DNA from: an uncultured Candidatus Entotheonella sp.
GTDB lineage: Bacteria; Tectomicrobia; Entotheonellia; Entotheonellales; Entotheonellaceae
Assembly: GCA_958295825.1 (NCBI GenBank)
Contig: OY282375.1
Span: forward strand, 1,225,489 to 1,289,488
DNA length: 64,000 nucleotides
Direction of reading: 5' to 3'
A program made the translations under genes and the position numbers. Under the pieces are notes generated by a model, which saw nothing but the letters and a program-made list of their open reading frames with translations, had not been told where the DNA came from and did not search any database. Positions 18,660 to 28,055 of the stretch are shown here, in pieces. Positions within the stretch are counted from its first letter, which is position 1. Each line of letters starts with the position of its first letter.

Positions 18660-19640
18660 CTAGTGATTAAGCCAACACGCCGAATAGTGATTGGGAGCCA
18701 CCTGTTCCAGCGGGGGTTCTTGCTCTTTGCAATGCGGCATCACGCTCGGGCAGCGCGACGCGAATTTGCATCCCGTGGGCAGGTTCAGCAGGCTGGGGAC
18801 GATGCCGGGGATTTCCTGCAAGCGTTGTTTGGCGCCGCTGGCATCTTTGTCCACGCGAGGAAGGGACTGTAGCAGCCCTTGCGTATAGGGATGATTCGGT
18901 GATGCAAAAATCCGTTCCACCGGCGCCTGTTCCACAACCTTGCCGGCGTACATGACAACGACCTTGCGGGCTATATCGGCAATGACACCCAAATCGTGGG
19001 TAATCATGATGATGGCCGTTCCCAATTCCTCCTGGAGCGTGCGCATCAAGTCGAGAATCTGGGCCTCGATGGTGACGTCTAGCGCCGTTGTTGGCTCGTC
19101 GGCAATCAGGACTTTCGGGTTGCAACTCAGGGCCATGGCAATCATGGCGCGTTGTCGCATGCCGCCGCTCAGTTGATGCGGGTATTCATGCACACGACGC
19201 TCCGGCACCGGAATGCCCACCAGCTTCAGCGCTTCAACAGCTTTCGCCAAGGCATCCTTCTTGTTCAAGCCCTGGTGCAGCCGAACAGCCTCGGTGATCT
19301 GGTTGCCGATGGTAAACACCGGGTTCAGGGAGGTCATCGGTTCCTGGAAGATCATGGAGATGTCGTTGCCGCGAATGCGCCGCATTTCCGCTGAGGAGAG
19401 TTGTAACAGATTCGTGCCTTCAAAAATGATTTCACCATCGACGATTTTGCCGGGCGGGTCGGGGATGAGGCGTAGAACTGACAGGGCCGTCACGCTTTTC
19501 CCGCACCCCGACTCCCCGACGACGCCTACGGTCTCGCCTTTTTCCAACGAGTAGCTGACCCCATCGACAGCCCGGGCGAGGCCGTCGTCGGTGAAAAACT
19601 GGGTTCGCAAGCCGCGAATATCAAGCAGCAGTTCCTGCAT
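18660..19640 (-). CDS. oligopeptide ABC transporter ATP-binding protein (OppD/DppD type), second set
   Basis: This 326-residue ATPase has Walker [10 protein letters not shown], signature [15 protein letters not shown], Walker [14 protein letters not shown]-loop [13 protein letters not shown] and C-terminal cysteines ([15 protein letters not shown]). Together with the next gene it would form the nucleotide-binding dimer of a peptide or related importer. The membrane subunits are presumably encoded elsewhere. A DUF4911-like gene lies 84 nt upstream on the same strand. Confidence 0.92.
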   Translation of the reverse strand: MQELLLDIRGLRTQFFTDDGLARAVDGVSYSLEKGETVGVVGESGCGKSVTALSVLRLIPDPPGKIVDGEIIFEGTNLLQLSSAEMRRIRGNDISMIFQEPMTSLNPVFTIGNQITEAVRLHQGLNKKDALAKAVEALKLVGIPVPERRVHEYPHQLSGGMRQRAMIAMALSCNPKVLIADEPTTALDVTIEAQILDLMRTLQEELGTAIIMITHDLGVIADIARKVVVMYAGKVVEQAPVERIFASPNHPYTQGLLQSLPRVDKDASGAKQRLQEIPGIVPSLLNLPTGCKFASRCPSVMPHCKEQEPPLEQVAPNHYSACWLNH

Positions 19641-19724
19641 GGGCGCCTCGTTAGCGAGTGAGATGGAGATTCTGAAGTGTGGGAATAAACAGGGCTTTCC
19701 TTATAACAACCGCTACCGGGGAAG

Positions 19725-19961
19725 TCAACCGAGGGCCGGCACCGGCTGTTTTAGAATGCGCAGCGGGAGTTCGTTCTGTGCCAAGTCATGGAGCAGGGCC
19801 AAGGTCGTGTCGTAAAACGCCGGGGCAATCATCAACTCGACAATACCTTGGGCAGCGTCGAGGGTGCGTATGAGGCCCAGACCCTCGTACGACCCCACCA
19901 GATTGCATAGGAGGGCGATATCACGGCGCCGTACTTGTACTACCAGTTGCACGATGTCCAT
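19725..19961 (-). CDS. DUF4911-like small protein
   Basis: This 78-residue protein (VRRRDIALLCNLVGSYEGLGLIRTLDAAQGIVELMIAP) fits the DUF4911 pattern, a short alpha/beta domain common in deltaproteobacteria and of unknown function. It may be read with the opp genes downstream. No catalytic residues are apparent. Confidence 0.6.
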   Translation of the reverse strand: MDIVQLVVQVRRRDIALLCNLVGSYEGLGLIRTLDAAQGIVELMIAPAFYDTTLALLHDLAQNELPLRILKQPVPALG

Positions 19962-20056
19962 GCTTGCAATCCGCGTGTGATTTACTGCTCGGTGAGGGGA
20001 GGTGTCCTACAGGGGATTCTTGGGACGCACTTCAAACGGCCGGGGCGATCCGAACC

Positions 20057-21454
20057 TCAGCCCCAGTACGAAATTTCGCCTTCGATGACCTTCTTGTTGA
20101 GTTTCTTGTTGAGATGTAGACCTTCCAGGATGAATTCAATTCCCGAGGCCATCAAAGCCGGGCTCTTGGCACAGCCGAGACGCTGCATGAGTTTTGTCAG
20201 TCCGTCCACTTCCTTGGTTTTCTGCTTGTAGGCACCGGTGGGCATCGTGTCGGATACTTCCAGGCTCTGCCCAAGGCCAAAAAATTCGAGAACGTCGGCC
20301 AGATCCGAAAGGTCGAAATTGTGATTGAACACTTTGCGCACGGCCTGTCGGGTCAATTCGGCAACAACGTCACCCTCCTTGCCTTCCTCGATGGTCTCCA
20401 ACTCGATTTTACCGTTGGAAGAGGGCAGTACAGCCGGCAGATCGCTGATGCGCGGCACGGCTTCATCCTCCCGCAGCAGCAGAGAGCGGCGCAAGGCGTT
20501 GCTGACCAGGCTTTCATAGTTGGCGATGGACATACGCACACTCACCCCCGAGCGCTGATTGATGTCGGCGTGTTGACGCGCCAGATTGGTTATCTCAGCC
20601 ACGATTTCCTTCATGAAACGCGGCACCGTCACCTGTAAGGTGTCGCTGTCCAGCAGCGGTGAGCGTTCTGCCTCCATGATGTCGATTTCGATGGAAATAT
20701 TTCTGGGGTAATGCGTGCGGATTTCGGCGCCATAGCGGTCTTTCAGCGGTGTGATGATGCGGCCGCGGTTGGTGTAATCCTCCGGGTTGGCACTGGCGAC
20801 GACACAGATGTTCAGCGGCAGGCGTGCTCGAAAGCCACGAATCTGCACGTCGCGCTCCTGCATGATGTTGAACAGGCCAACCTGCAGTTTCTCGGACAAG
20901 TCCGGCAACTCGTTGATGCAGAAGATACCCCGGTTCGTGCGTGGAACGAGACCGTAGTGAATCACCAGTTCGTCGGAGAGATAGCGTCCCTCGGCTACCT
21001 TGATCGGATCCACTTCACCGATCAGCTCCGGCGCCGTGACGTCCGGCGTGGCGAGCTTTTCGCTGTAGCGATCCTCGCGGGCCAGCCATGCAATCGGCGT
21101 GTCGTCGCCCTCCTTGCCAAGCAACTCGATGGCGTATTTCGAAATCGGGTTTAGCGGATCGTCGTTGATTTCGCTGCCTTCGACGTACGGTACCCAGGGG
21201 TCGAGCAAGGAGGTGAGACTGCGGATGAGACGGGTCTTCGCTTGGCCGCGTTCGCCGAGAAAGATCATGTCCTGGCCGGCTAGAAGGGCATTTTGCACTT
21301 GGGGAATAACGGTATCTTCAAATCCGTGGATGCCGGGGAAAAGTGGCTCACGATCCAGCATTTTCTGAACGAGGTTCTTACGCATCTCCGCTTTAACGCC
21401 CAGCGGCTTGTAGCCTGTCTCTTTGAGCTTGCCCAGCGTGTCTGCCTGGCTCAT
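20057..21454 (-). CDS. MoxR/magnesium-chelatase-like AAA+ ATPase
   Basis: The 465-residue ATPase has a P-loop variant GERGQAKT, a Walker B region in IFCINELPDLSEKLQ, and the sensor segment VVASANPEDYTNRGRIITPLKDR. These resemble Mg-chelatase subunit I and MoxR proteins, which remodel partner proteins, often together with a von Willebrand A protein. No VWA gene is next to it. The C-terminal third is helical and family-specific. The ATG at 21454 follows GAAGGGA. The upstream neighbour on the same strand encodes a DUF6178-like protein. Confidence 0.8.
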   Translation of the reverse strand: MSQADTLGKLKETGYKPLGVKAEMRKNLVQKMLDREPLFPGIHGFEDTVIPQVQNALLAGQDMIFLGERGQAKTRLIRSLTSLLDPWVPYVEGSEINDDPLNPISKYAIELLGKEGDDTPIAWLAREDRYSEKLATPDVTAPELIGEVDPIKVAEGRYLSDELVIHYGLVPRTNRGIFCINELPDLSEKLQVGLFNIMQERDVQIRGFRARLPLNICVVASANPEDYTNRGRIITPLKDRYGAEIRTHYPRNISIEIDIMEAERSPLLDSDTLQVTVPRFMKEIVAEITNLARQHADINQRSGVSVRMSIANYESLVSNALRRSLLLREDEAVPRISDLPAVLPSSNGKIELETIEEGKEGDVVAELTRQAVRKVFNHNFDLSDLADVLEFFGLGQSLEVSDTMPTGAYKQKTKEVDGLTKLMQRLGCAKSPALMASGIEFILEGLHLNKKLNKKVIEGEISYWG

Positions 21455-21635
21455 AACCGATTCCCTTCGTGCATGTGACGGCACTGTTGCGCGTGACCTT
21501 CGGATAGCGTGGTGATTTGCTTGTCGTATGAGACCGTACAGCAAGCATTGGCGGTCCCGTCAGTAGCGTGTTCGCTGTTTTGAGCGTTCCAAGGGCGGCG
21601 CATCATACGTGAGGGGTTCCAAGGCCGTCAAGCTG

Positions 21636-22982
21636 TCACGATTCAGGCCTGCCCTGGTGTTTTGGCATGTCAGCTGCGCCATACGACAGGTCGTTTTCCA
21701 GTTCGCGCAGTACCCCGTCAACCAACGCCACGTCCTGCAGATTCAGAAAGTCGCGGTAGCCCGATGCGGTTGGCGATGCAAGCTCGGCGAAGAACTGGGC
21801 ATGGGGCTGCAGCAGGCCTGCCACAACTTGCTGTGCCAGACCCGGCAACGCTCTACGCGTGCCTGGCGTTCGATTCAGGTGGGTCTGTATGCGATTGGCG
21901 CGCTGGCGTAAGCCGATGATAAGGGTAATCCCGGTTTGGCAGATGGCGTTCAGCGAACGCTCTCCCAGCAGCGCATCAGGCGGCTGCGAATGCAGGCTGC
22001 AAAGGTACTCAAGACCAAGATTCACGGCAGCATGGACGCGCCGCAAGCTGGCTTTGATCGCGGCGGTATCGGCAAAATCGACTTGATCAATGACTAGCTC
22101 ACGATTGCATAGGCCTACCATTTCCCAGCACAAACGGTCCAGCGTGTCGATGGAGAACTGCCCGGTCAGGGCTCGGGCCAGTAAGGAGCCAGTTGGCGTC
22201 ATGCTCCAGGCATAACTGGGGACGATTCCCGACCCTTCGGCGTTTTCGGGCCGGCCTGGCGCCTCAAGATGCTCCGGCGCAAAGCTAGGGGCGTTGTCGA
22301 TAATGCGGTACGCTTCCAGGGCGTCGTAATAATCAGGAAAGCCTTCGTCCTGCAGCCGACCGCTCTTCCAGCGATAGGCCCATTCCTCCGACTCGTTTTG
22401 GATGCCCCACATAACGCCCTGCATAAGGCCGTGATAGGTATTGAGGTCGGCTTGGCGCAGAAAAGCCAGCAGCCGTTGGATGCGTTCGTTCCACGGGCTG
22501 TCCGGATCGCTGAACTCCAGGCGGTACAGTTCGTTTGACAGGACTTCGTGGTAGGGCCTGGGTTCCTCTTCCTCTTCAATCGGCAGCGTGGCGTGCACCC
22601 GAACGTGTTGGTTGAAAGCGGTGACCAACAGCTCATCGTCCAGAACCGCTAACGTGTCCAGAAACGATTCCAGACCACTTTCGCGTAAATCATCAAGCCA
22701 TTCCAACACTCGGGTGCTACGCAGGTTTTGCTTGTGCCAGCAGTCGAGATCAAGCACGGTGCGGTTCTGCTCCGGGTGAGCGACGGCAAGCAACACAGCG
22801 CGTGATTCCGGCGCTTCTTTCAACAGCACCGCGTACTCGACCGGTGGCAACGCCTGAACGGCTGCGACAATATCGGGAGCGGCCAGTAATTCCTGAACGC
22901 GCTGTTTGACCTCGGCTGGGGAGAGACGAGCCCAAAATGGCTGGGCGAGAAGGGCATGACGGTAGTGCTGCTCTGCTAGCAT
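21636..22982 (-). CDS. DUF6178-like protein
   Basis: This 448-residue, mostly helical soluble protein begins with short repeats of the form LPPVEYAVLLKEAPESRAVLLAVAHPEQNRTVLDLDCW. The order of elements (helical repeats, FPDYYDALEAYRI, later EYLCSLHSQPPDALLG) matches my memory of DUF6178, a deltaproteobacterial family without known function. It sits upstream of the MoxR-like ATPase on the same strand, which may link them. No transmembrane or signal segments are seen. Confidence 0.55.
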   Translation of the reverse strand: MLAEQHYRHALLAQPFWARLSPAEVKQRVQELLAAPDIVAAVQALPPVEYAVLLKEAPESRAVLLAVAHPEQNRTVLDLDCWHKQNLRSTRVLEWLDDLRESGLESFLDTLAVLDDELLVTAFNQHVRVHATLPIEEEEEPRPYHEVLSNELYRLEFSDPDSPWNERIQRLLAFLRQADLNTYHGLMQGVMWGIQNESEEWAYRWKSGRLQDEGFPDYYDALEAYRIIDNAPSFAPEHLEAPGRPENAEGSGIVPSYAWSMTPTGSLLARALTGQFSIDTLDRLCWEMVGLCNRELVIDQVDFADTAAIKASLRRVHAAVNLGLEYLCSLHSQPPDALLGERSLNAICQTGITLIIGLRQRANRIQTHLNRTPGTRRALPGLAQQVVAGLLQPHAQFFAELASPTASGYRDFLNLQDVALVDGVLRELENDLSYGAADMPKHQGRPES

Positions 22983-23060
22983 GGGCTGTGGACCTCAAAC
23001 GGCTGGGTAGTATCAGACGCGTGTGATAACATCCATGGAATCCTGCACAGGTAGCATCGC

Positions 23061-23351
23061 ATGCTCAAACAACCTTGGATGCCGCTTATGTCTTCTATGC
23101 CTTCGCCGCCCCGCCGGGACGTGTTGGTGATTGCCATCCTGATTGCGGGTGTATGTTTTGTGACGCTCGCTCCGTCCCTGTATATCGCGTTCCATGCGCT
23201 GCGATGGGAAAAGGCTTTGCAAGTTCTGGAGGTCGTCTTTCTGCCGGCACTCTTTATCGGTGGGATTGGTGCCCTGTTCGCCTACCAACGCATCAAGGGC
23301 CGGCGGCAAATCTTGGCAGAAAACGGCGTGCCACGCGAGAGCAAAGACTGA
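23061..23351 (+). CDS. small two-helix membrane protein, unknown
   Basis: A 96-residue protein with two hydrophobic segments, about residues 21-45 (VLVIAILIAGVCFVTLAPSL) and 58-78 (VVFLPALFIGGIGALFAY), and a basic C-terminal tail. An ATG at 23088 could also start it. I recognise no family. It ends 6 nt before the end of the convergent moaE. Confidence 0.5.
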   Translation: MLKQPWMPLMSSMPSPPRRDVLVIAILIAGVCFVTLAPSLYIAFHALRWEKALQVLEVVFLPALFIGGIGALFAYQRIKGRRQILAENGVPRESKD

Positions 23352-23357
23352 ACCGCT

Positions 23358-23768
23358 TCAGGTTGGTTGCACCCAATGGGACTCGCCGTCAGCGAAGAAT
23401 TCCTTTTTCCACACCGGCGCTTCTTCCTTGACGCGATCCATGGCATACGCGCACGCCTCGAAGGCGGGCTGACGGTGGGGCGCCGCAACCGCAATCAGGA
23501 TGCTGCTTTCGCCGATTTCCAGCCGCCCGATACGATGCACCATGGCAATGTCGCCCACCGCGAATTTGCTCCGCATCTCCTCGGCAATCTCGGCCATTTT
23601 CTTTTCCGCCATGGCTGCGTAGGCTTCGTACTCCAGATAACGCACCTCCCGCCCGTCAAAATTGTTGCGTACAATGCCGTCAAAGGTGACGACCGCGCCG
23701 TCGGCAGGATTTTTGACGAGATTGTGGACTTGTTGCACGTCTAAGGGTTCTGTCGTGACGCGGAACAT
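23358..23768 (-). CDS. moaE: molybdopterin synthase catalytic subunit
   Basis: MoaE transfers sulfur from MoaD thiocarboxylate to cyclic pyranopterin monophosphate, giving molybdopterin. The family pattern is clear: GAVVTFDGIVRNNFDGREVRYLEYEAY, the region MVHRIGRLEIGESSILIAVAAPHRQPAFEAC, and the active-site lysines near EEAPVWKKEFF. Length is 136 residues. Its ATG lies inside the end of moaD, with GGAGG formed by moaD's own Gly-Gly codons. Confidence 0.94.
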   Translation of the reverse strand: MFRVTTEPLDVQQVHNLVKNPADGAVVTFDGIVRNNFDGREVRYLEYEAYAAMAEKKMAEIAEEMRSKFAVGDIAMVHRIGRLEIGESSILIAVAAPHRQPAFEACAYAMDRVKEEAPVWKKEFFADGESHWVQPT

Positions 23769-24016
23769 TCGTATCCTCCACTCACAGGCGGGATGAGAAC
23801 GACTTCGTCGCCGTCGTGCAGGGTCGTATCTGCTTCGACGAAGTCCATATCGATAGAAAAGCGCAGGTTGTCCAGATAAGGTTCCAGGGCGGGTTGTTGA
23901 TGCCGTATGGCCTCAACCACCTGCTTCAAATCCGCCCCATGGGGCAGGTCGAGAGCTAACGTGTCGGTACCCGCTTTTTCCCGTATCAGGGCGAACAATT
24001 TGACCGTAACGTGCAT
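23741..24016 (-). CDS. moaD: molybdopterin synthase sulfur-carrier subunit MoaD, with aberrant C-terminal tail
   Basis: This ubiquitin-fold sulfur carrier (MHVTVKLFALIREKAGTDTLAL...GDEVVLIPPVSGG) should end in Gly-Gly, which is adenylated and thiocarboxylated. Here ten residues (YECSASRQNP) follow the Gly-Gly, because the codon after GGA GGA is TAC instead of a stop. One extra base would restore TAA. Either the tail is removed by a protease, the gene is damaged, or the sequence has an indel error. It overlaps moaE by 28 nt. Confidence 0.85.
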   Translation of the reverse strand: MHVTVKLFALIREKAGTDTLALDLPHGADLKQVVEAIRHQQPALEPYLDNLRFSIDMDFVEADTTLHDGDEVVLIPPVSGGYECSASRQNP

Positions 24017-24102
24017 GGATTTTTCCTCGCCGCGATTCTACCCAGCGCACCAAATGATGTCAAAAACGCGCCGCTGCCTGCCGATTCCCTCCCGAAACCG
24101 AT

Positions 24103-25122
24103 TCAGAGCCAAGGGCGAAATTGTTTGCTGAGCTTCAAGGCTTGGCCTTGGTAGTGTGACGCCAGCCTCTCGCCATACGTAATTTTCGGCGTTTCGGTGG
24201 TGCGCTCTAGGCACAGCTTGCAGAAGAGTTGTCCGTCCTCAATGAGAAACGGCACGTCGTGCGGCCGCACTTCCAGAACGGCCTTGGCACCTCGGCACGC
24301 GCCGCTGCCATAGCCGAAGCCAGGGTCGAAGAAGCCGGCATAATGGGTCCGCAGTTCGCCTGAGCCCGCGTCATATGCCATCAATTCGGCTGCATAATTG
24401 GGCGGCACACGCACCCTTTCTTTGGATGCCAGGATGTAGAACTCCTCCGGTTCCAGGATGAGCGGGCGTTGCGACACACAGCGGATCGGTTCCCAGAAAT
24501 CCGATGGCTCGTAGAGGCCCACCTGGGCCAAGTCGATGACGTCGCTGTTTTTCCGCGCTTTGTAACCGATGATGTCGCCGTCGCGCCGCGCCGTTTCCAC
24601 CCCCATGAACAGCCCGCCGTCCACGTGCACATCGCTCAGCGGCAGCGGTTGATTATCGTCGCCGTAGAGCAGGGGTTCCGTCCGGTACAATTGGGACAGG
24701 CCGCTGTCGTCCAGCGTCCCGGTGCCGCTGAACAACCGCAGTTGATTCAGTGACAAGCCGTGACAGACCTTGATCGTAAACGAGCGCGGAAATATCTCCA
24801 GATAGAGCCGGCCGCGATAGCCGGGCCGTATGTCGTCAAAGCGCTGGTTGGCGTCGGTGATAACACGGGTGAACACGTCCAGCCGCCCGGTCGAGCTCTT
24901 CGGATTGGCTTTGGCGTGCAGATGGTCTGGCAATGCTAGTTCTTCGAGCAGGGGGATGAGATAGACGTGGCCGCGTTCCAGGACCGCCGCCGGTGTGAGG
25001 GGTAATTCGTACATCGTCAGGTAGGCGAGCTTCTCCGCCACTGTCTCCCGCCCGGGCAGAAAGCTGCTTCGGATGCGGTACGCGATCTCTCCAAGCCGCA
25101 GATCCAGGCTGGCTGGCTGCAA
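24103..25122 (-). CDS. dcd: dCTP deaminase (2'-deoxycytidine 5'-triphosphate deaminase), long form; start unresolved
   Basis: The double-domain deaminase converts dCTP to dUTP, feeding dUTPase and dTMP synthesis. Family sequence is clear: QPASLDLRLGEIAYRI, AKANPKSSTGRLDVFTRVITD, LYLEIFPRSFTIKV, and the repeat domain ending LCLERTTETPKITYG. The TTG at 25122 is the only standard start in frame. About 27 upstream codons (25203-25123: VLPLQKLRDAFETGWITAP...) also look like the family N-terminus but lack ATG/GTG/TTG. An ATG at 25232 would reach them if one G were added in the GGGG run near 25205. Confidence 0.85.
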   Translation of the reverse strand: MQPASLDLRLGEIAYRIRSSFLPGRETVAEKLAYLTMYELPLTPAAVLERGHVYLIPLLEELALPDHLHAKANPKSSTGRLDVFTRVITDANQRFDDIRPGYRGRLYLEIFPRSFTIKVCHGLSLNQLRLFSGTGTLDDSGLSQLYRTEPLLYGDDNQPLPLSDVHVDGGLFMGVETARRDGDIIGYKARKNSDVIDLAQVGLYEPSDFWEPIRCVSQRPLILEPEEFYILASKERVRVPPNYAAELMAYDAGSGELRTHYAGFFDPGFGYGSGACRGAKAVLEVRPHDVPFLIEDGQLFCKLCLERTTETPKITYGERLASHYQGQALKLSKQFRPWL

Positions 25123-25269
25123 TTGCTCAGCCTCGATGCCCAGAGTCGGGGCCGTAATCCAGCCCGTCTCAAAGGCGTCGCGCAGCTTTTGGAGTGGCAG
25201 AACCCCGCCCGTCTGCCCGTTCGCAGGGTCATTATGTGCGGTAGTCTGGGTAGTAGCCGTGACGAATCC

Positions 25270-26259
25270 TTAGCGCTGAAAATGCGGGAGGGGTAGGTCA
25301 AGGGCGGTGAGCAATCCGGGCTGCGCCTGGTGCACGCCGGGGCTCATATTAACGAGGAGGCCTGCCGTCGCGGAGTCTCCCATGTCGTTGCTCTTGATCG
25401 TCATTTCCAGCGACGGCGTACCTTCAATATAAATCGTGTTGCGGGCGTTTTCGGCCTCGAGGTAGGTGCGCAGGTCAAAGGAAATGACCTCCTTGCCATG
25501 GCTGATGCCCTTGACAATGTAGCGAACCCCGCAAACCTGCTGCGGTTTTAGCTGTTGGTGTCCTACGCGCAGGGGCCTGTCGGTGATGACGGGTACAAGC
25601 CGCTCTTTGAAATCGTCCATTTGCCACTGAAGGACGTGCGCCAGGAAGGCCAGCGAATCGACCAGGCCGACCACCCCCACGTGATGCTGCGCCTCCTGTT
25701 CGGCAAAGCTGTCCTTTGTCAGCCCGATGCCGATTTTTTGTTGCAGCGAGGGGCGGCTGCCCGACGCGTTGACGACTCGTGTAACCGCTAAGCGGTCGAT
25801 CTGCTGGCACATTCCCGTGAGCATCAACACCAGCGTGTCCATGACGAAGCCCGGCGTCACACCCGTGCCCAGGATGGAAACACCGTGTTGCTTGGCCATG
25901 CCATCGAGCCGGCGGGTTTCATCGGGGTAGCGGTAGCGCGGATAGAACAGTTCTTCAGCGGAGGCGACAATGTTGATGCCTCGCTCCATCAGGGCGTGCA
26001 GGGTGGGCAGAATTTCGGGAAGGGTGGAGACGGTGGTCAGCAAGGCGACGTCGACGCCGTCGTATTGTTGGAAATCCAGAAAATCTCCGCACACCGGAAT
26101 ACCAAGCCGTTGATCGATCTCGACAACTTCGCCGAGATCTCGTCCTTGCTTGGCTGGGTCAATGTCAAAAGCTGCGGCAATTTGCCAGCCGGGCTTCTTG
26201 AGCAGCAGCCGGGTAACCGCCTTCCCTATGGAGCCCAAGCCGACCTGCATCACTTTCAT
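25270..26259 (-). CDS. NAD(P)-dependent dehydrogenase of the dihydrodipicolinate reductase-like fold
   Basis: A 329-residue protein with N-terminal Rossmann motif (MKVMQVGLGSIGKAVTRLLL) and a DapB-like layout. The segments NIVASAEELFYPRYR and GTGVTPGFVMDTLVLMLTG resemble 2,4-diaminopentanoate dehydrogenase-type enzymes. The substrate is unknown. The ATG at 26259 has GGGAG 8 nt upstream. The TAA stop is in the same frame as the dCTP deaminase coding sequence that follows, and the two are probably co-transcribed. Confidence 0.7.
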   Translation of the reverse strand: MKVMQVGLGSIGKAVTRLLLKKPGWQIAAAFDIDPAKQGRDLGEVVEIDQRLGIPVCGDFLDFQQYDGVDVALLTTVSTLPEILPTLHALMERGINIVASAEELFYPRYRYPDETRRLDGMAKQHGVSILGTGVTPGFVMDTLVLMLTGMCQQIDRLAVTRVVNASGSRPSLQQKIGIGLTKDSFAEQEAQHHVGVVGLVDSLAFLAHVLQWQMDDFKERLVPVITDRPLRVGHQQLKPQQVCGVRYIVKGISHGKEVISFDLRTYLEAENARNTIYIEGTPSLEMTIKSNDMGDSATAGLLVNMSPGVHQAQPGLLTALDLPLPHFQR

Positions 26260-26622
26260 CGTGTGCACTCCCAGCACCAGCCAAGCCCCCCGGACCTTGC
26301 CACCATCGGTTGGGGTTGGCGAGTTCTACGCAGGCAATTTGATGTTCAGGAAACGATGAGCCGGACTGCTCATTCCCGTGAATTCTGGTTTACCGCTCAG
26401 GCTACGTTCGGGCCGATTATCGACCTTCCGCGCGTCGTGTCAACCCTGAAGAGACGGCGAGCTTTATGCGCTTGACACCTGATCGAGGGTGTTGTTACAA
26501 CTCCTGCCCATCCCTGCCGGGCGAGAGTCAGCAGACACTAAACCTAGCGCCGTCCGCGCTGCATCCATCAGCAAAACCTTGGGCTTCGGCCAGCCAGTCA
26601 ATAACACAGAAGGGACATCATT
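26260..26622 (+). other. divergent intergenic region upstream of trkA
   Basis: No gene is supported in these 363 nt. A possible sigma-70 promoter toward trkA is TTGACA at 26472-26477 and TACAAC at 26496-26501, with 18-nt spacing. This is a weak match. Confidence 0.35.
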
Positions 26623-27978
26623 GTGCGCATCATCGTCCTTGGAGCGGGGGAGGTCGGCTACCACGTTGCCAGCCGTTTGATCCGCGAGCAGCACGATGTG
26701 GTTGTCATTGATCACTCGCCCGAGCTTATCGAACGGGTGAAAGAGGAGTTGGACGTCCTGGCCTTCCGGGGCCACGCGGCAAGCCCGCAGGTGCTGGAGG
26801 ACGCTGAGATCGGCCGCACGGACATGTTGATCGCCGTCACCAGCTCGGACGAGATCAATCTGGTCGCGTGTCTTCTGGCCCGTCAATCCGGGGTGCCCAG
26901 TTGCATCGCACGTATCAACGAGCCGGACTTTCGCGAGACGGCGCTCATGCAAGCCGGCAAGCACATCGGCATTGATCTTCTGATCAATCCGAGTCAGGCC
27001 GTGGCGGAGGAAGTCTGCCGGCTGATCAAGACGCCGGGCGCGGAGGAAGCTGCCGACTTTCTCGAAGGCCGCGTGAAGCTCCTGGTTTTCCGGGTGCAGA
27101 AAAGGGCACCGATCGTCCGCCATCGTCTACGGGACATCCCTGGTATCGGTGATGGGCCAGCACCCTTTCTCATTGCGGCGATACAACGCGGACGGGAAAC
27201 GCTAATCCCGACCGGCAACACGATGATTGAGGCCGATGATCATTTGCTCGTTATCGGCAAGAGCGACCTCCTCCGGGACAACCTGCATCTGTTAGGCATC
27301 GTGTCGCACCCAGCGCGTAGAGTGTTCATCATCGGCGGCGGCCGAGTGGGTTACAACGTGGCGCACATGCTGGAGCAGGACGAGACGGACTATGACGTGC
27401 GGCTGCTGGAGCAGGACCCCGCACGCTGTCAGATGCTGGCCAACCGCTTGCCGAACACCCTGGTGCTCCATGGCAACGCGACGGACCTGAAACTGTTGCG
27501 GGAGGAAGGCGTCACTGAAATGGACGCGGTGATTGCCGTGACGAACGACGAGGGCACCAATCTCATCGCGGCCTTGTTGGCCAAAACCAATGGTGCGCGA
27601 GGCGTCGTCACCCTCATCAAACGGCCGGATCTCGTGCCGCTGGTTGCCGCTCTGGGTATCGACGCGGCGATCTCGCCGCGCCTGATCACGGCGGGGGCGA
27701 TTCTCCGCCATTTGCGCCGCGGGCAGGTGCTGTCGGTCTTCACGTCCATCAACACGGAGGCCGAAACGCTAGAATTAGTAGCCGCCCGGCGTGCCAAGAT
27801 CGTTGGCAAGCCTCTATACAAGGTTAGGATGCCTTCCGGCGTTTTGGTCGGCGCGGTGGCGCATGACGATGAAATCCTCATCCCGCGCGGCGACACCGTG
27901 ATCCAGGCGAACGATCGGGTCATCGTGTTTGCCCTGCCCGCCGCCGTGCCTCAGGCAGCCAGGCTATTCGGCGCTTAA
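26623..27978 (+). CDS. trkA: Trk potassium uptake system NAD-binding component
   Basis: TrkA is the peripheral gating subunit of TrkH/TrkG potassium channels. It is a tandem protein with two RCK_N Rossmann domains (MRIIVLGAGEVGYHVASRLI and RRVFIIGGGRVGYNVAHML) and two RCK_C domains (ending LLVIGKSDLL and VIVFALPAAV). Length is 451 residues, normal for the family. The start is GTG at 26623 with AAGGGAC upstream. The channel gene trkH is not in the window. Confidence 0.94.
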   Translation: MRIIVLGAGEVGYHVASRLIREQHDVVVIDHSPELIERVKEELDVLAFRGHAASPQVLEDAEIGRTDMLIAVTSSDEINLVACLLARQSGVPSCIARINEPDFRETALMQAGKHIGIDLLINPSQAVAEEVCRLIKTPGAEEAADFLEGRVKLLVFRVQKRAPIVRHRLRDIPGIGDGPAPFLIAAIQRGRETLIPTGNTMIEADDHLLVIGKSDLLRDNLHLLGIVSHPARRVFIIGGGRVGYNVAHMLEQDETDYDVRLLEQDPARCQMLANRLPNTLVLHGNATDLKLLREEGVTEMDAVIAVTNDEGTNLIAALLAKTNGARGVVTLIKRPDLVPLVAALGIDAAISPRLITAGAILRHLRRGQVLSVFTSINTEAETLELVAARRAKIVGKPLYKVRMPSGVLVGAVAHDDEILIPRGDTVIQANDRVIVFALPAAVPQAARLFGA

Positions 27979-28055
27979 CGGGCGACGCTGATTCATCCAC
28001 AGGGCTCTCATATTCCTTACTTCCCCCAGCGTTCAAGATATTCGAGGAGATCAAG

